DNA of 64,000 nt from Gammaproteobacteria bacterium (GCA_018824405.1 JAHJGO010000006.1:181536-245535); one strand, 5' to 3'. Shown: positions 52,400-64,000, numbered from the stretch's first letter. Made by a program: numbers and translations. The notes: generated by a model from the letters alone, not told the origin.

Positions 52400-54391
52400 T
52401 TACCTAACGAACAGCGAGATCATCAAAAACACGCCGATGATCATGGCAAAGGCGTAGTGGTAAATATAACCGGACTGTACATGCCGGATCAGCGCAGAAA
52501 ACCACCCAACCAGACGTGCAGTACCGTTTACAAACAAGCCGTCAATCAGCCACACATCACCAATGCGCCAGAGACCGCGGCCAAGCGCCCGGGCACCGCC
52601 AGCAAAGAAAAAGTCATTGAATGCATCAAAACCGTATTTTTTCTCAAGAATGGTTGATATCAGGCTGAATTTTGCCTTGATTGTCGTCGGCAGTTCAGGG
52701 CGGACGATATACAGGTACCAGGCTGTTCCAGCGCCGCCGACCGCAAGCCAGAAAGGAAGCGTAGTCAGCGCGTGTACCATCATCGCCAACACACCGTGAA
52801 ACTCGTCCGCCATATGGGCCATGCCATGATGGTCAGGCGAAATTAGAATGGAATCGCCAAAATAACCGCCAAACAGCATAGGCCCGATCAGCCAGCCGGC
52901 GGCAACGGACGGGATCGCAAGCAGGATCAGGGGCAGGGTAACCACCCATGGCGTTTCGTGCGGATCGGCCGATCCATGGTGGCCGTGGTCGTCATGATGC
53001 CCATGACCAGCAGAAGGAGCATGGCGGAAACGTTCCTCGCCGTGGAACGTGAAGAAAACAAGGCGGAAGGAGTAAAAGCCGCCGATAAACACGCCAGCCA
53101 GTACCGCTAAATATGCAAAACCCGCCCCAGGAATACTCGAAAGAGAAACCGCCTCAATGATCGAGTCTTTGGAGAAAAATCCGGCAAAAGGTGGCAATCC
53201 GGCATTCGCAATGGCACCAATGAGCACGGTCAGATAAGTGATCGGCATGTATTTGCGCAGGCCACCCATGTAACGCATGTCCTGCTGGTGGTGCATGGCC
53301 ATGATCACAGAACCTGCTCCAAGAAACAGCACTGCCTTGAAAAAAGCGTGAGTCATCAGATGGAACATTGCTGCCGAATAGGCTGATGCGCCCAGTGCCA
53401 CTGTCATGTAGCCCAACTGGGAGAGTGTGGAATAAGCCACGACACGTTTGATATCTGTCTGCACGATGGCAATCAGAGCCATGAATAACGCAGTGATAGC
53501 GCCAATCACAATGACAAAAGAAAGCGCGGTTTCCGACAATTCGAACAACGGCGACATGCGTGACACCATGAAGATACCGGCAGTAACCATGGTGGCAGCG
53601 TGAATCAGGGCAGAAATCGGCGTCGGGCCTTCCATTGAATCCGGCAGCCAGACGTGCAGCGGAAATTGCGCAGACTTACCCATGGCGCCGATGAACAGCA
53701 GAATGCAGATGACCGTCAGCAGACTCCAGGTTTCGCCGGGCAACAGGCTGACGCTGTGACTGGACATCTCCGGCGCCAATGAAAATACAGCGGCGTAATC
53801 CAGGGTGCCGAAGTAGGCCAGCACCATGCCAATACCCAGCAGGAAACCAAAGTCGCCAACACGATTGACCAGAAATGCTTTCAGATTGGCATAGATGGCA
53901 GTTGGCTTTGTGTACCAGAAACCGATCAGCAAATAGGACACCAGGCCCACTGCTTCCCAGCCAAAGAACAACTGCAGGAAGTTGTTGCTCATTACAAGCA
54001 TCAGCATGGAAAAGGTAAACAGCGAGATGTAGCTGAAGAAGCGCTGATAACCCGGGTCTTCCGCCATATAGCCGATGGTATAGATATGGACCATGAGTGA
54101 AACGAAAGTCACCACCACCATCATCAGGGCGGACAACTGGTCGATCAGAAAGCCGATCTCGAAACGCATCTCGCCCGATGTCAGCCAGGTATAGACACTG
54201 CCATTAAATACGTGCCCAGCCCTCACATCCTGAAAAATCACAACGGATGCAATAAATGAAATAGCAACGCCGACAATCGTCACCCAATGCGTCAGCGTGC
54301 GGCCAATCATTTTGCCGAACAAGCCGGCAATCACCGCCCCGACAAGTGGGGCCAGAGGCACAAGCAGATAAAGTTTTTGCATTTCGGTCAT
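52400..54391 (-). CDS. nuoL: NADH-quinone oxidoreductase subunit L
   Basis: A 663-residue distal antiporter-like subunit. It has IGFLIDQLSALMMVVVTFVS, FFGWEAVGLVSYLLIGFWYT, KSAQFPLHVWLPDSMEGPTP, AGIFMVSRMSPLFELSE and IKRVVAYSTLSQLGYMTVAL. A long lateral helix region is at the C-terminal end. A His-rich loop (SAGHGHHDDHGHHGSADPHE, about 460) is a local insertion between helices. Confidence 0.98.
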   Translation of the reverse strand: MTEMQKLYLLVPLAPLVGAVIAGLFGKMIGRTLTHWVTIVGVAISFIASVVIFQDVRAGHVFNGSVYTWLTSGEMRFEIGFLIDQLSALMMVVVTFVSLMVHIYTIGYMAEDPGYQRFFSYISLFTFSMLMLVMSNNFLQLFFGWEAVGLVSYLLIGFWYTKPTAIYANLKAFLVNRVGDFGFLLGIGMVLAYFGTLDYAAVFSLAPEMSSHSVSLLPGETWSLLTVICILLFIGAMGKSAQFPLHVWLPDSMEGPTPISALIHAATMVTAGIFMVSRMSPLFELSETALSFVIVIGAITALFMALIAIVQTDIKRVVAYSTLSQLGYMTVALGASAYSAAMFHLMTHAFFKAVLFLGAGSVIMAMHHQQDMRYMGGLRKYMPITYLTVLIGAIANAGLPPFAGFFSKDSIIEAVSLSSIPGAGFAYLAVLAGVFIGGFYSFRLVFFTFHGEERFRHAPSAGHGHHDDHGHHGSADPHETPWVVTLPLILLAIPSVAAGWLIGPMLFGGYFGDSILISPDHHGMAHMADEFHGVLAMMVHALTTLPFWLAVGGAGTAWYLYIVRPELPTTIKAKFSLISTILEKKYGFDAFNDFFFAGGARALGRGLWRIGDVWLIDGLFVNGTARLVGWFSALIRHVQSGYIYHYAFAMIIGVFLMISLFVR

Positions 54392-54433
54392 GGTTCGTAT
54401 TGGCGGTCAGGGGTTATGAACAGGCGCTGACGC

Positions 54434-54739
54434 TTATCCCTTCAAATGATCCAGGTCTTGCACGTTAATCGTACGCAAATTGCGGAATAGCACCACCAGA
54501 ATAGCCAGTCCGATAGCTGCTTCAGCAGCGGCTACGGTCAGAATAAAGAAGACGAAAACCTGGCCTGCCGTATCGTTAAGGTAATGTGAAAATGCTACAA
54601 AATTCATATTTACGGCCAGCAGCATCAGCTCGATGGCCATTAACAGCACAATCACATTCTTGCGATTAAGGAAAATTCCCAGCACGCTGATGGCAAACAA
54701 GATGGCCCCAAGTACCAGGTAGTGGGATAGAGTCAGCAC
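54434..54739 (-). CDS. nuoK: NADH-quinone oxidoreductase subunit K
   Basis: A 101-residue three-helix subunit with [20 protein letters not shown] and [20 protein letters not shown], where the conserved membrane Glu is in AIELML. The C-terminal [19 protein letters not shown] holds the second Glu. Confidence 0.97.
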   Translation of the reverse strand: MLTLSHYLVLGAILFAISVLGIFLNRKNVIVLLMAIELMLLAVNMNFVAFSHYLNDTAGQVFVFFILTVAAAEAAIGLAILVVLFRNLRTINVQDLDHLKG

Positions 54740-54749
54740 AGGTGATTCC

Positions 54750-55400
54750 TCAAGATTGTTGCTCCGTTTGCTGTATAACTTCCTGTTTTTTCATCAGCTT
54801 GGTGTCGGTTTCGACAGAAATGATACGCAGACGATCATTACGGCGAACTGCAATTTGCTGTGCTGGATCCTGATATTTTGTGTCCTTGCGGCGACGCAGA
54901 GTGAGCGCAATGGCTGCCACAATTGCCACCAGAAGTATCACTGAAGCGATTTCGAACGGGTATACATACTCAGTGTAGATCAGGCGACCCAATTCCTTGA
55001 TGTTGCTGTATTCGGGTCCGTGAATTACTGGCGAAACGCCACTTCCATTCGCCCAGAAATTGCGTCCGGCGACTACCACCGCCATTTCGGCAGCCATCAG
55101 AACAGCCACCAGCAGTGCGAAGGGCAAGTTATCCCAGAAACCCTCGCGCAGGGTATCGTAGTTGATATCCAGCATCATCACGACGAACAGAAACAGCACC
55201 ATCACTGCCCCCACATACACCAGCACCAGCACAATGGCGAGAAACTCGGCCTGCAGCATGATCCACAGCGCGGCTGCGGTAAAGAAAGCCAACACCAGAA
55301 ACAGTGCCGAGTGCACCGGATTGCGCGCAGTCACCACACGTGCTGCAGCTCCCAGCAGAATCGTGGCAAAAAAATAGAAGATCAGCGTTTGCACATTCAT
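54750..55400 (-). CDS. nuoJ: NADH-quinone oxidoreductase subunit J
   Basis: A 216-residue subunit with about five helices ([60 protein letters not shown] and two more). The hydrophilic C-terminal tail ([19 protein letters not shown]) extends past the last helix. The [20 protein letters not shown] motif is diagnostic. Confidence 0.97.
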   Translation of the reverse strand: MNVQTLIFYFFATILLGAAARVVTARNPVHSALFLVLAFFTAAALWIMLQAEFLAIVLVLVYVGAVMVLFLFVVMMLDINYDTLREGFWDNLPFALLVAVLMAAEMAVVVAGRNFWANGSGVSPVIHGPEYSNIKELGRLIYTEYVYPFEIASVILLVAIVAAIALTLRRRKDTKYQDPAQQIAVRRNDRLRIISVETDTKLMKKQEVIQQTEQQS

Positions 55401-55421
55401 TTACTGAATCCTGTCAAAAAA

Positions 55422-55913
55422 CTAGCGGTATTTCGCATCTGCTGCCCTGTCCTTGGCGATTTGAGCTTCATGCTTATCGCCCACTGCCAGCAGCATCTGT
55501 TTGGTGTAGTAAAGGTCACCACGCTTTTCGCCGTGGTAATCAAAAACCCGTGTCTCAACAATGGAATCCACCGGGCAGGATTCTTCGCAATATCCACAGA
55601 ATATGCACTTGGTCAGGTCGATATCGTAACGCGTCGTGCGTCGTGTTCCGTCCGCACGTTCTTCCATGTCAATTTCAATCGCCATGGCCGGACAAACCGC
55701 TTCGCATAACTTGCACGCAATGCAACGCTCCTCGCCATTAGGGTAACGCCGCAGAGCATGGAGCCCACGGAAACGAGGCGACATCGGGGTGCGTTCCTCA
55801 GGAAATTGCACCGTAATCTTGCGCGCGAACAAATAGCGACCGGTCACGGCCATGCCCTGAAGCAACTCGATCAGGAGCAGACTTTTGAAGAATGCATTTA
55901 GGCTTTTCATCAT
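55422..55913 (-). CDS. nuoI: NADH-quinone oxidoreductase subunit I
   Basis: A 163-residue subunit with two 4Fe-4S clusters: [18 protein letters not shown] and [18 protein letters not shown]. An amphipathic N-terminal part attaches it to the membrane arm. The usual [20 protein letters not shown] precedes the first cluster. Confidence 0.98.
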   Translation of the reverse strand: MMKSLNAFFKSLLLIELLQGMAVTGRYLFARKITVQFPEERTPMSPRFRGLHALRRYPNGEERCIACKLCEAVCPAMAIEIDMEERADGTRRTTRYDIDLTKCIFCGYCEESCPVDSIVETRVFDYHGEKRGDLYYTKQMLLAVGDKHEAQIAKDRAADAKYR

Positions 55914-55932
55914 TTCTATTTAGTCTTGCTCT

Positions 55933-56964
55933 TCAATGGAACAAATAACCCAGCGGGGTCTGCATCATGGCGCCGACAAACAGCAGCCATATCAGTGTTA
56001 CCGGAATGAACACCTTCCATCCCAGGCGCATGATCTGGTCGTAGCGGTAGCGAGGAAACGTCGCCCGGAACCACAGGAACAGGAACAGCACAAAACAGAT
56101 TTTTGCAATCAGCCAGAAGAAACCGGGAATCCAGGTAAAAGGCGCAACATCGAATGGCGGCAGCCACCCTCCCAGGAACATCAATGCTGTCAGTGTGGCA
56201 ACCAGGATCATGTTTGCATATTCAGCGAGGAAGAATACCGCAAATGCCATGCCTGAATACTCGGCATGGAAGCCCACAATTTCTGATTCGCCTTCGGCCA
56301 CGTCAAAAGGTGCGCGGTTGATTTCTGCCACTGATGAAATCAGGTACACCAAAAACATCGGAAACAACGGCAGCCAGTACCAGCTGAAAAAACTGCTTCC
56401 CTTCTGCGCATTGACAATTTCAACCAGGTTGAGGCTTTGTGCCGCCATCAGCACACCGACCAGGGCGAATCCCATGGCAATTTCGTAAGACACTATCTGT
56501 GCCGCGGAACGCATGGCACCGAGGAATGGATATTTAGAGTTGGAGGCCCAGCCTGCCAGCACAATTCCATACACACCCATGGAAGTGATGGCCATGATAT
56601 AGAGCAGGCTGGCATCAATATTCGCCAACACCAATTCCGGCGAAAAAGGCACAACCGCCCAGGCAGCCAATGCCGGAGCCATTGCCAGAACCGGCCCGAG
56701 CAGGAAGAGTTTCTTGTTGGCTCCGCTGGGAATGATGATTTCCTTCATCATCAGCTTCACGCCGTCCGCAATCGGCTGCAGCAACCCCAGTGGACCGACG
56801 CGATTAGGGCCGATACGAACCTGCATGTAGCCAATCACTTTCCGCTCAGCATAAGTGACATAAGCCACAGCCAGAAGCAGGGGGCCAACGATGACGACGA
56901 TTTTCACCAGCGTCCACACCAATGGCCAAAGAGGACCCAGCAGGGATTGAAAGAATTCCATCAT
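55933..56964 (-). CDS. nuoH: NADH-quinone oxidoreductase subunit H
   Basis: A 343-residue subunit with eight helices, forming part of the quinone site. It has [60 protein letters not shown] and [20 protein letters not shown]. The ATG at 56964 (AAGG six bases upstream) or the one at 56961 starts the protein; the frame upstream is inside the nuoG end. Confidence 0.97.
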   Translation of the reverse strand: MMEFFQSLLGPLWPLVWTLVKIVVIVGPLLLAVAYVTYAERKVIGYMQVRIGPNRVGPLGLLQPIADGVKLMMKEIIIPSGANKKLFLLGPVLAMAPALAAWAVVPFSPELVLANIDASLLYIMAITSMGVYGIVLAGWASNSKYPFLGAMRSAAQIVSYEIAMGFALVGVLMAAQSLNLVEIVNAQKGSSFFSWYWLPLFPMFLVYLISSVAEINRAPFDVAEGESEIVGFHAEYSGMAFAVFFLAEYANMILVATLTALMFLGGWLPPFDVAPFTWIPGFFWLIAKICFVLFLFLWFRATFPRYRYDQIMRLGWKVFIPVTLIWLLFVGAMMQTPLGYLFH

Positions 56965-56965
56965 A

Positions 56966-59326
56966 TCAGGCCTTCTCAACCACAATTTCACCAAACAACG
57001 CGCCCAGATTGGCAGTCAGAGGGTGCGATGCTGGAACCCGCGCACAACCCGGTGGTAGCTTGTCATCCCGTCTTGCACGCATTACTGTACTTCCCGCGCC
57101 TTGGCGCACCATGGCCATGCCGCCATTCTCAAGCTGCAGTTGAGCCATCAACGCGCCACTCATTGCAACTTCCGGGGCCGCGCCATCCACCGAACGCTGT
57201 AGAGAATCAGCTCGGCGAACCAGGGCATCCGCCTGATAAATCGGCACTTCGGCGATACGCTGCACCCCACCACCAGCGGGTGCAAGCTTGAATTCAACCA
57301 GACTTTTGAGCTGGTTGGCACATGCAGCCAGCAAGTCTTCATCGCCCAAGCCAAGAACTTTTGCACGGACTTCTTCCGAGCTGTTGTAATCAAACCCGTT
57401 CAGGTTAAACATATTGCCCAACACACGCAGTACTTTCCAGGCAGGACGCGCTTCACCTTGAGGTTTGACGACAGCGTTAAAGCTCTGCGCACGGCCTTCG
57501 GTATTCACGAATGTGCCTGATGTCTCGGCAAACGGCGCGACAGGCAGAATTACGTCAGCGTAGTTCATAGCCTGATGGCGAAAGGCACTCATGGCTACGA
57601 TCAATTCGGCATTTTCCATCGCTTTCGATGCCAGTTGCGGATCGTGACAATCCAGCTCAATCTCGGTATTCAGCAGCAAATAAGCCAGGCGCGGGCTTTG
57701 CAGCATTTCAGCCGCATTCATGCCAACCATTGCAGGTTTGCCCATTAGGCCAGCGAATGGCACCGCCCCGGCCAGATAGGCACCAACGCTGTTTGCAGCC
57801 TCTCCCATAATTCCCAGAGTGGCGCCTGAAACACGCGCTATTTCCTGCGCGATGCCATGTACTTCACTGTAAGCGGGGTGATGCAGAGCCAAGTTGCCCA
57901 ACAGGACTGCCGCTTTGTTTCCCCCTGCCAGACTGGCAGCGATGGATTGCGCGGATGGTGTGACCGTAACATCCGCAACGCTCCGTGGCACCGTTGTCTG
58001 CTTGATTTCCGCAAGGGCCTTAAGAACTTGGGCAAGGCCATTCTGCATGTCAGCAGGCGACACGATTAATTTATTTGCCACCCGACACAGCAGATCGTCA
58101 TCAACCGGATTCAGCAGATTCAGTTCAGCGCCTGCCTTGACAGCCTGGCGTAAACGATGTGCAAGCAATGGGTGATCCTTGCGCAAATTACTGCCTACCA
58201 CCAGGACGCGATCCAGCTCCTGTAACTTGGCAATGCTTTGTCCCAGCCATGGCGCGCCCTGAGTCGCGCCATCCGCTGAGAAATCGGCTTGAAGCGTACG
58301 GTGATCAACGTTTCCACTGCCCAGTCCACGTACAAATTTCTGTAACAGATAGAGCTCTTCAAGCGTGCTGTGTGGTGTCGCCAATGCGCCAATCTGGGCT
58401 GCGCCATGATCGTCACGTATGCGTTTCAGGCCGTTGGACACATATTCCAGAGCAGTCTGCCAGTCGCACTCCTGCCACTCTCCATGATGTTTGATCATGG
58501 GCTGAGTGAGGCGCTGCTCGGAATTCAGGGCCTCATAGGAATAGCGGTCCTTGTCGGATAACCAGCATTCATTGATCGACTCATTGTCTCGCGGCACTAC
58601 GCGCATCACTCGGTTGCTCTTCACATGCACGGCAAGATTGGCACCAAGACTGTCGTGCGGGCTGATGGAAGCACGGCGGGTCAGTTCCCAGGCTCGAGCG
58701 GTGTAACGGAATGGTTTGCTGGTAAGCGCCCCCACCGGACACAAATCAATCATGTTTCCTGACAATTCGGAATTCACCGTGCGCTCGACAAAAGGCATGA
58801 TTTCGGAGTGCTCTCCGCGCCCTGCCTGGCCCAGCTCCATGACGCCTGCAATTTCCTGCCCAAAACGCACACAGCGGGTACAGTGAATACAGCGCGTCAT
58901 GTCGGTCGAAATCAGCGGCCCCAACTCTTTGTTGGTCACAACCCGTTTTTCTTCTTCATAGCGCGATGCCACACCACCATAGCCCAGCGCCAAATCCTGC
59001 AATTCACACTCCCCACCCTGGTCGCAAATCGGACAATCCAGTGGATGGTTGATCAGCAGGAACTCCATTACCCCCTTCTGGGCGCGGATCGCAGATTCGG
59101 AGCGGGTCAGAACCTTCATCCCATCCGTTACTGGCGTTGCACATGCAGGCAGAGGCTTGGGTGCTTTTTCCACTTGTACCAGGCACATACGGCAGTTGGC
59201 GGCGATGGAGAGTTTTTTGTGATAGCAGAAGTGGGGAATATAGATTCCCGCCTGACGTGCAGCATCCATTACGGTGCTGCCGTCTGTAACTTCTACCTGT
59301 TTGCCGTCAATTTCGATGTGAGCCAT
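56966..59326 (-). CDS. nuoG: NADH-quinone oxidoreductase subunit G
   Basis: A 786-residue subunit, longest of the hydrophilic arm. The N-terminal ferredoxin-like domain has [20 protein letters not shown]; 4Fe-4S motifs include [14 protein letters not shown] and [20 protein letters not shown]. The C-terminal part has a molybdopterin-oxidoreductase-like fold without cofactor residues, which is normal for NuoG. Confidence 0.97.
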   Translation of the reverse strand: MAHIEIDGKQVEVTDGSTVMDAARQAGIYIPHFCYHKKLSIAANCRMCLVQVEKAPKPLPACATPVTDGMKVLTRSESAIRAQKGVMEFLLINHPLDCPICDQGGECELQDLALGYGGVASRYEEEKRVVTNKELGPLISTDMTRCIHCTRCVRFGQEIAGVMELGQAGRGEHSEIMPFVERTVNSELSGNMIDLCPVGALTSKPFRYTARAWELTRRASISPHDSLGANLAVHVKSNRVMRVVPRDNESINECWLSDKDRYSYEALNSEQRLTQPMIKHHGEWQECDWQTALEYVSNGLKRIRDDHGAAQIGALATPHSTLEELYLLQKFVRGLGSGNVDHRTLQADFSADGATQGAPWLGQSIAKLQELDRVLVVGSNLRKDHPLLAHRLRQAVKAGAELNLLNPVDDDLLCRVANKLIVSPADMQNGLAQVLKALAEIKQTTVPRSVADVTVTPSAQSIAASLAGGNKAAVLLGNLALHHPAYSEVHGIAQEIARVSGATLGIMGEAANSVGAYLAGAVPFAGLMGKPAMVGMNAAEMLQSPRLAYLLLNTEIELDCHDPQLASKAMENAELIVAMSAFRHQAMNYADVILPVAPFAETSGTFVNTEGRAQSFNAVVKPQGEARPAWKVLRVLGNMFNLNGFDYNSSEEVRAKVLGLGDEDLLAACANQLKSLVEFKLAPAGGGVQRIAEVPIYQADALVRRADSLQRSVDGAAPEVAMSGALMAQLQLENGGMAMVRQGAGSTVMRARRDDKLPPGCARVPASHPLTANLGALFGEIVVEKA

Positions 59327-59350
59327 TTTAGCGATCAGTTTTCATTTTTT

Positions 59351-60616
59351 TCAAACCATGCACTTCTTGTGCTCGATGTGATACTCAAATTCATTACGAT
59401 AATGCTTGAGCATCCCCTGCACCGGCATTGCCGCAGCATCACCCAGGGCACAGATGGTACGACCCATGATGTTGCTTGCCACGGAATCCAGCAAGTCCAG
59501 ATCTTCCGGCTTGCCCTTGCCGTGTTCGATGCGGTGAATCACGCGATATAGCCATCCAGTACCTTCACGGCACGGCGTGCACTGACCACAGGATTCTTCA
59601 AAATAAAAATAGGACAGACGCTCCAGCGCCTTCACCATGCATACTGTCTCATCCATCACGATCACGGATCCGGCACCCAGCATGGAGCCTGCCTTGGCCA
59701 ACGAATCGTAGTCCATGGTGCAGTCCATGATGATTTCGGCGGGCAATACCGGCACCGACGAGCCACCAGGAATTACGGCCTTCAGCTTGTGGCCACTTCG
59801 TACACCGCCAGCCATTTCGAGCAGTTCAGAAAATGGGGTGCCCATGCCGATTTCGAAATTACCCGGCTTATTGACGTGCCCGGAAACTGAAAATATCTTG
59901 GTACCGCCATTATTCGGTTTGCCCAGATCAAGAAACTTCTGTCCGCCGTGGCGAATAATATAGGGAATACTGGCGAAGGTTTCCGTATTGTTGATGGTGG
60001 TGGGTTTTCCATACAACCCAAAACTTGCCGGGAAAGGCGGCTTGAAGCGCGGTTGACCTTTTTTACCTTCAATAGATTCCAGCAGTGCCGTTTCTTCGCC
60101 ACAGATATAGGCGCCATAGCCCTGGTGCGCATGCAGATTGAAGCAGAAATCGGTGCCAAACAGATTGTCACCCAGAAAGCCCGCAGCTCGCGCTTCTTCC
60201 AGTGCCTCTTCGAAGCGCTCGTAGCACTCCCAGATTTCGCCGTGAATGTAGTTATAACCGACCTTGACGCCCATGGTATAGGCGGCAATTGCCATGCCTT
60301 CAATGAGCTGGTGCGGATTGTAACGAATGATGTCACGATCCTTGAAGGTCCCAGGTTCGCCCTCGTCCGTATTGCAAACGATGTATTTGTCACCCTGGAA
60401 GTGACGTGGCATGAAGCTCCACTTGAGGCCTGTTGGAAATCCTGCGCCCCCTCTTCCACGTAGAGCTGATAATTTTACCTGACTGATAATTTCTTCAGGA
60501 GAAACATTTTCCGTTACAACCTTTTTAAGTGTCTCATAGCCACCTACGCTAAGGTAGCTCGATAATTTCCACGATTCGGGCTGGTGTATGGAGTGAAAGA
60601 TGACTTCATTAGCCAT
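59351..60616 (-). CDS. nuoF: NADH-quinone oxidoreductase subunit F
   Basis: A 421-residue NADH- and FMN-binding subunit. It has [18 protein letters not shown] (NADH), [15 protein letters not shown] (FMN region), [17 protein letters not shown], and the 4Fe-4S ligands in [15 protein letters not shown] and [13 protein letters not shown]. One-base overlap with nuoE. Confidence 0.98.
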   Translation of the reverse strand: MANEVIFHSIHQPESWKLSSYLSVGGYETLKKVVTENVSPEEIISQVKLSALRGRGGAGFPTGLKWSFMPRHFQGDKYIVCNTDEGEPGTFKDRDIIRYNPHQLIEGMAIAAYTMGVKVGYNYIHGEIWECYERFEEALEEARAAGFLGDNLFGTDFCFNLHAHQGYGAYICGEETALLESIEGKKGQPRFKPPFPASFGLYGKPTTINNTETFASIPYIIRHGGQKFLDLGKPNNGGTKIFSVSGHVNKPGNFEIGMGTPFSELLEMAGGVRSGHKLKAVIPGGSSVPVLPAEIIMDCTMDYDSLAKAGSMLGAGSVIVMDETVCMVKALERLSYFYFEESCGQCTPCREGTGWLYRVIHRIEHGKGKPEDLDLLDSVASNIMGRTICALGDAAAMPVQGMLKHYRNEFEYHIEHKKCMV

Positions 60617-61089
60617 TATTCGAGCTCCGACAGAATCTGATCGACCTTCTCAGGGGAAAGAAATCCACACATGCGCTTGTTGTTGACCAGAAAGAGTGGG
60701 CCATCGCCGCAGGCACCCAGGCACTCGCCCTCTTTGAGAGTAAAACGGCCATCCCCTGTCGTTTCTCCAAAACCAATGCCAAGTTTCTTCTTCATATGTT
60801 CAGCGATCCCATCAGCTCCCATCAGGGTACAGGAAAGATTGCTGCAAACAGTGATCTTGTACTTGCCGACCGGATGCAACTCATACATGTTGTAGAAACT
60901 GGCCACTTCGTACACTGCCACAGGCACCATGCCGAGATAATTCGCCACGAAGTTCATGGTTTCGGTCGATAACCAGCCCAACTCATCCTGGGCAATCCGC
61001 AACGCAGCCATCACCGCCGATTGCTTCTGCTCGGCTGGATATTTTGCGATTTCACGGTCAATTTTCGCTAGGGATTCTTGGCTTAACAT
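60616..61089 (-). CDS. nuoE: NADH-quinone oxidoreductase subunit E
   Basis: A 157-residue thioredoxin-like subunit with a 2Fe-2S cluster. Ligands are in [12 protein letters not shown] and [16 protein letters not shown]. The [20 protein letters not shown] and [20 protein letters not shown] segments are typical. Confidence 0.98.
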   Translation of the reverse strand: MLSQESLAKIDREIAKYPAEQKQSAVMAALRIAQDELGWLSTETMNFVANYLGMVPVAVYEVASFYNMYELHPVGKYKITVCSNLSCTLMGADGIAEHMKKKLGIGFGETTGDGRFTLKEGECLGACGDGPLFLVNNKRMCGFLSPEKVDQILSELE

Positions 61090-61193
61090 TCTTTAAAGTT
61101 CTTTTAATGGAGTCAGGCAACAGATGCTGCAGGCTTCGAACATTCAGCCCAAATTCTTATTCTGTTGATCCCGCAAATCCTGTCTAATTTCAA

Positions 61194-62453
61194 CTACCTG
61201 TCAATTTCACCGAACACGATATCCATCGTGCCCATCAGGGCCACCACATCGGCAATCATGTGCCCGCGCGCCATCTCGTCCATAGCCTGCATATGCGCAA
61301 AACCCGGTGCACGTATCTTCAAACGATACGGCTTATTTGCACCATCGGACACCAGATAAATGCCAAACTCGCCCTTGGGATGCTCAACTGCACAATAGGC
61401 TTCCCCAGCAGGAACATGCATACCTTCACTGAATAGTTTGAAGTGATGAATCAATTCTTCCATGTTGCTCTTCATGGATTCTCGGTTTGGCGGTGCTACC
61501 TTGTGGTTCTCCGTCATCACCGGGCCTGGATTCTTACGCAGCCATTCCACGCATTGCATCATGATACGGTTGGACTGGCGCATTTCCTCCATGCGGATAA
61601 GGTAGCGGTCGTAACAGTCTCCGTTAGTCCCAACCGGCACATCAAACTCAACCTGATCATAGACCTCATACGGCTGATGCTTGCGAATATCCCACACCAC
61701 GCCGGAGCCACGCAGCATCGGACCGGTCAAACCCTTGGCCAGCGCCCGCTCGGGCGTGATCACGCCGATACCCACTGTTCGCTGCTTCCAGATGCGGTTA
61801 TCGGTCAGCAATGTTTCATATTCATCGACGTATGCAGGGAAGCGCTGGCAGAAATCGTCGATGAAATCCAGCATGGAGCCCTGACGGTTGGAATTCATGA
61901 ACTTGATGTCACCGGCGTTATGCTTGGGCATTTTCGACAGGTCATATTGCGGCATGCTATCCGGCAGGTCACGATAAACCCCGCCAGGACGGTAGTAGGC
62001 TGCGTGCAGGCGTGCTCCTGACACCGCCTCGTAGCAATCCATCAGATCCTCGCGCTCACGAAATGCGTACAGGAACATGGTCATCGCACCGACGTCAAGC
62101 GCATGAGCTCCGATCCACAGCAGATGATTGAGAATGCGGGTGATTTCATCGAACAGGACGCGGATGTACTGAGCACGCAAAGGCACTTCGAGCTGTAGCA
62201 GCTTCTCGATCGCCATGACATAAGCGTGCTCGTTGCACATCATCGAAACATAATCAAGACGGTCCATATAAGGGACCGATTGCAGGAAAGTCTTATGCTC
62301 AGCAAGTTTTTCTGTACCACGATGCAGCAGGCCGATGTGGGGATCGGCGCGCATCACCACTTCGCCGTCAAGCTCCAGCACCATGCGTAACACGCCATGT
62401 GCAGCGGGGTGCTGAGGGCCGAAGTTAAGGGTGTAATTTCTGATTTCAGGCAC
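61194..62453 (-). CDS. nuoD: NADH-quinone oxidoreductase subunit D
   Basis: A 419-residue 49-kDa-type subunit bordering the quinone cavity. It has [80 protein letters not shown] and [24 protein letters not shown] at 62453, overlapping the nuoC stop by 8 bases, gives the expected start; upstream codons in this frame are inside nuoC. The 104-base gap to nuoE shows nothing notable. Confidence 0.97.
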   Translation of the reverse strand: MPEIRNYTLNFGPQHPAAHGVLRMVLELDGEVVMRADPHIGLLHRGTEKLAEHKTFLQSVPYMDRLDYVSMMCNEHAYVMAIEKLLQLEVPLRAQYIRVLFDEITRILNHLLWIGAHALDVGAMTMFLYAFREREDLMDCYEAVSGARLHAAYYRPGGVYRDLPDSMPQYDLSKMPKHNAGDIKFMNSNRQGSMLDFIDDFCQRFPAYVDEYETLLTDNRIWKQRTVGIGVITPERALAKGLTGPMLRGSGVVWDIRKHQPYEVYDQVEFDVPVGTNGDCYDRYLIRMEEMRQSNRIMMQCVEWLRKNPGPVMTENHKVAPPNRESMKSNMEELIHHFKLFSEGMHVPAGEAYCAVEHPKGEFGIYLVSDGANKPYRLKIRAPGFAHMQAMDEMARGHMIADVVALMGTMDIVFGEIDR

Positions 62454-63039
62454 TGTAGCTATCCTCGCGTATGGTACGCGGCACCAGCACCCGCTCCTCA
62501 ACCGTTACCGGCTGGTAGATAACTCGATGCTGATCTGGGTCATAACGCATTTCCACATTGCCGGAAAGTGGAAAATCCTTGCGGAAGGGGTGTCCAATGA
62601 AGCCGTAGTCAGTCAGGATACGGCGCAGGTCGTCATGACCCTTGAACACAATACCGTATAAGTCAAAGCATTCACGTTCATACCAGTTGGCGGCAGGCCA
62701 GACACTCGTGACTGAATCCACCATTGGGAAATCATCATCTGGAGCAAATACGCGCACACGCACACGCTGGTTGAGACTAACCGACAAAAGGTGGTACACC
62801 GCCGCAAAACGTCGCCCTTCCCATTGGCCATGCCCATAATCGCTGTAGTCCATACCGCAAGCATCGATCAATTGTTCAAAACGCAATTCCGGGTGGTCGC
62901 GCAAAATCAGTGCCGCAGAAGCCCAATCCACATCCTGCACAACCAGCGTCAGCTCATCCAAACGCTCTGTGAGTGTGAATGACTTACCGGCAAGTGCGTT
63001 CTGTAGCGAACCAGCAAGACCTTGGAGAAAAGCATTCAT
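62446..63039 (-). CDS. nuoC: NADH-quinone oxidoreductase subunit C
   Basis: A 197-residue 30-kDa-type subunit. It has [60 protein letters not shown] and [20 protein letters not shown]. It is a separate gene, not fused to nuoD as in gammaproteobacteria. Confidence 0.98.
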   Translation of the reverse strand: MNAFLQGLAGSLQNALAGKSFTLTERLDELTLVVQDVDWASAALILRDHPELRFEQLIDACGMDYSDYGHGQWEGRRFAAVYHLLSVSLNQRVRVRVFAPDDDFPMVDSVTSVWPAANWYERECFDLYGIVFKGHDDLRRILTDYGFIGHPFRKDFPLSGNVEMRYDPDQHRVIYQPVTVEERVLVPRTIREDSYSA

Positions 63040-63061
63040 TAGTTTCAGCTCTTATTCTTCT

Positions 63062-63538
63062 TTAGCGGGCAATGGTATTGGTACGGCGAATCTTGCTTTG
63101 CAACTGAATCAACCCATATAACAAGGCTTCAGCCGTGGGCGGACAGCCTGGTACATATACATCGACCGGCACAATCCGATCGCAACCACGAACCACCGAG
63201 TATGAGTAATGATAATAACCGCCCCCGTTGGCGCAGGACCCCATCGAAACAACCCAGCGAGGCTCAGCCATCTGGTCATACACCTTGCGTAAGGCTGGCG
63301 CCATCTTATTGGTCAGCGTTCCCGCCACAATCATGACATCGGACTGACGTGGACTAGGGCGAAACACAATCCCGAAGCGGTCGAGATCGTAACGCGAAGC
63401 ACCCGCCTGCATCATTTCAACTGCGCAACAGGCCAGACCAAAGGTCATGGGCCACAAGGAACCAGTGCGCGTGTAGTTGATGACCGTATCGAGGGTGGTC
63501 GTTACAAAACCCTTCTCAAAGACGCCTTCTATTCCCAT
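63062..63538 (-). CDS. nuoB: NADH-quinone oxidoreductase subunit B
   Basis: A 158-residue subunit holding cluster N2. Cysteines are in [33 protein letters not shown] and [14 protein letters not shown]. The ATG at 63538 lies inside the nuoA end and matches the family start [15 protein letters not shown]. Confidence 0.98.
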   Translation of the reverse strand: MGIEGVFEKGFVTTTLDTVINYTRTGSLWPMTFGLACCAVEMMQAGASRYDLDRFGIVFRPSPRQSDVMIVAGTLTNKMAPALRKVYDQMAEPRWVVSMGSCANGGGYYHYSYSVVRGCDRIVPVDVYVPGCPPTAEALLYGLIQLQSKIRRTNTIAR

Positions 63539-63885
63539 TCGAGGGCCCCTTTTTTCCATTCATAAATGAACCCCACCACCAGAATGGCAAGAAAGATCAC
63601 CATGGACAGATAACCGAACAAACCGATCTCTTCGAGCACCACCGCCCAAGGGAAAAGGAACGCGATTTCCAGGTCAAACAGGATAAAAAGGATGGCTATC
63701 AGATAATAACGCACGTCAAACTTCATACGCGCATCTTCGAAGGCTTCAAAGCCGCATTCGTAGGGAGAGTTTTTTTCGCTATCCGGGCGGTGAGGCGCAA
63801 GAACGAATCCTGCGACCATCGGACCGACCCCAACCATGAGACCGACCGCTACAAACACCAAGATTGGAAAATAGTTTTCCAACAT
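63529..63885 (-). CDS. nuoA: NADH-quinone oxidoreductase subunit A
   Basis: A 118-residue three-helix subunit and first gene of the operon. It has [40 protein letters not shown] and [20 protein letters not shown], the standard set. The conserved acidic residues in the second helix are present. Confidence 0.98.
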   Translation of the reverse strand: MLENYFPILVFVAVGLMVGVGPMVAGFVLAPHRPDSEKNSPYECGFEAFEDARMKFDVRYYLIAILFILFDLEIAFLFPWAVVLEEIGLFGYLSMVIFLAILVVGFIYEWKKGALEWE

Positions 63886-63921
63886 TCCGTAGCTCCACGT
63901 TTAGCGTAATAGTTAGAGGGA

Positions 63922-63951
63922 AGCTTAGGCGCGAGCGGCCTCGGATGTCAA
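63922..63951 (-). promoter_or_regulatory. Probable promoter of the nuo operon
   Basis: On the minus strand a perfect TTGACA (63951-63946) and TAAGCT (63927-63922) are 18 bases apart, 37 bases before the nuoA ATG. It is embedded in an AT-rich edge that continues beyond the window. Confidence 0.5.
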
Positions 63952-64000
63952 GCCAGACCTCGCATTTAATTATTTTATTTCAATAATTTATAGAATATTA

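Noticed and set aside
63886..64000. A tRNA gene upstream of nuoA, as found in some relatives
   Set aside because: No cloverleaf or TPsiC-like sequence could be made from the visible bases; only a promoter-like pair is present.
1..64000. CRISPR array, prophage or insertion sequence
   Set aside because: No regularly spaced direct repeats, cas, phage structural or transposase reading frames were found.

Overview
The window looks like a chromosomal segment of a betaproteobacterium, probably from the Nitrosomonadales / sulfur- or iron-oxidiser side of the class. The evidence is gene order and protein type: a 14-gene nuo operon ending in a DUF2818 gene, a yebC-ruvCA-ruvB-ybgC-tolQRAB-pal-cpoB-queEC run, ribF-ileS-lspA-fkpB-ispH, a YeeE/YedE sulfur-compound transporter and an Mla-type transporter with a STAS-fused permease. 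No rRNA, tRNA, CRISPR array, prophage or intact insertion sequence was seen. The genus is inferred, not shown.

Layout. 1-3.4 kb: an ExbB/ExbD pair (exbD runs off the left edge), a 325-base AT-rich gap with DnaA-box-like repeats, xseA and a translationally coupled membrane protein. 3.4-7.0 kb: an OmpR/EnvZ-type two-component system flanked by three small exported Gly/Gln/Arg-rich proteins. An identical 17-bp palindrome-containing sequence lies about 105 bases upstream of two of them. This is the best candidate here for an undescribed regulon. 7.1-10.6 kb: a large PAS-PAS-GAF-HD-GYP cyclic-di-GMP phosphodiesterase and a YefM/RelE-type toxin-antitoxin pair. 10.6-14.7 kb: miaA, mutL, a multi-hairpin intergenic element and adk. 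15-24.5 kb: mostly single genes (pyruvyl-transferase family, aldo/keto reductase, methyltransferase, Hsp20, infA, a cold-shock gene, htpG with a clear sigma-32-type promoter, a short Rossmann protein, a SCO pair).

23.6-29.1 kb: the ribF-ileS-lspA-fkpB-ispH operon with overlapping start and stop codons. 29.1-30.5 kb: a REP-like inverted repeat and the YeeE/YedE transporter. 30.6-40.7 kb: one long minus-strand cluster for Holliday-junction processing (ruvCAB), the Tol-Pal envelope complex and queuosine synthesis (queE, queC). Two things interrupt it: a HigBA-type toxin-antitoxin pair between ruvA and ruvB, and an in-frame palindromic insertion of about 120 bp in ybgC. 40.7-48.5 kb: a HerA-like ATPase, an anchored glutaredoxin-like protein, hemF, an unknown protein, the Mla-type lipid transporter and a Nudix hydrolase. 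48.5-49.1 kb: a conserved-looking unknown gene behind a near-consensus promoter with an inverted repeat. 49.1-64 kb: the complete nuoA-N operon for complex I, transcribed leftward from a probable promoter near 63.9 kb.

Functionally the window is mostly housekeeping: respiration, envelope maintenance, translation and repair. The accessory signal is in the small regulated secreted-protein locus, two toxin-antitoxin modules and several palindromic repeats, one of them inside a coding gene.
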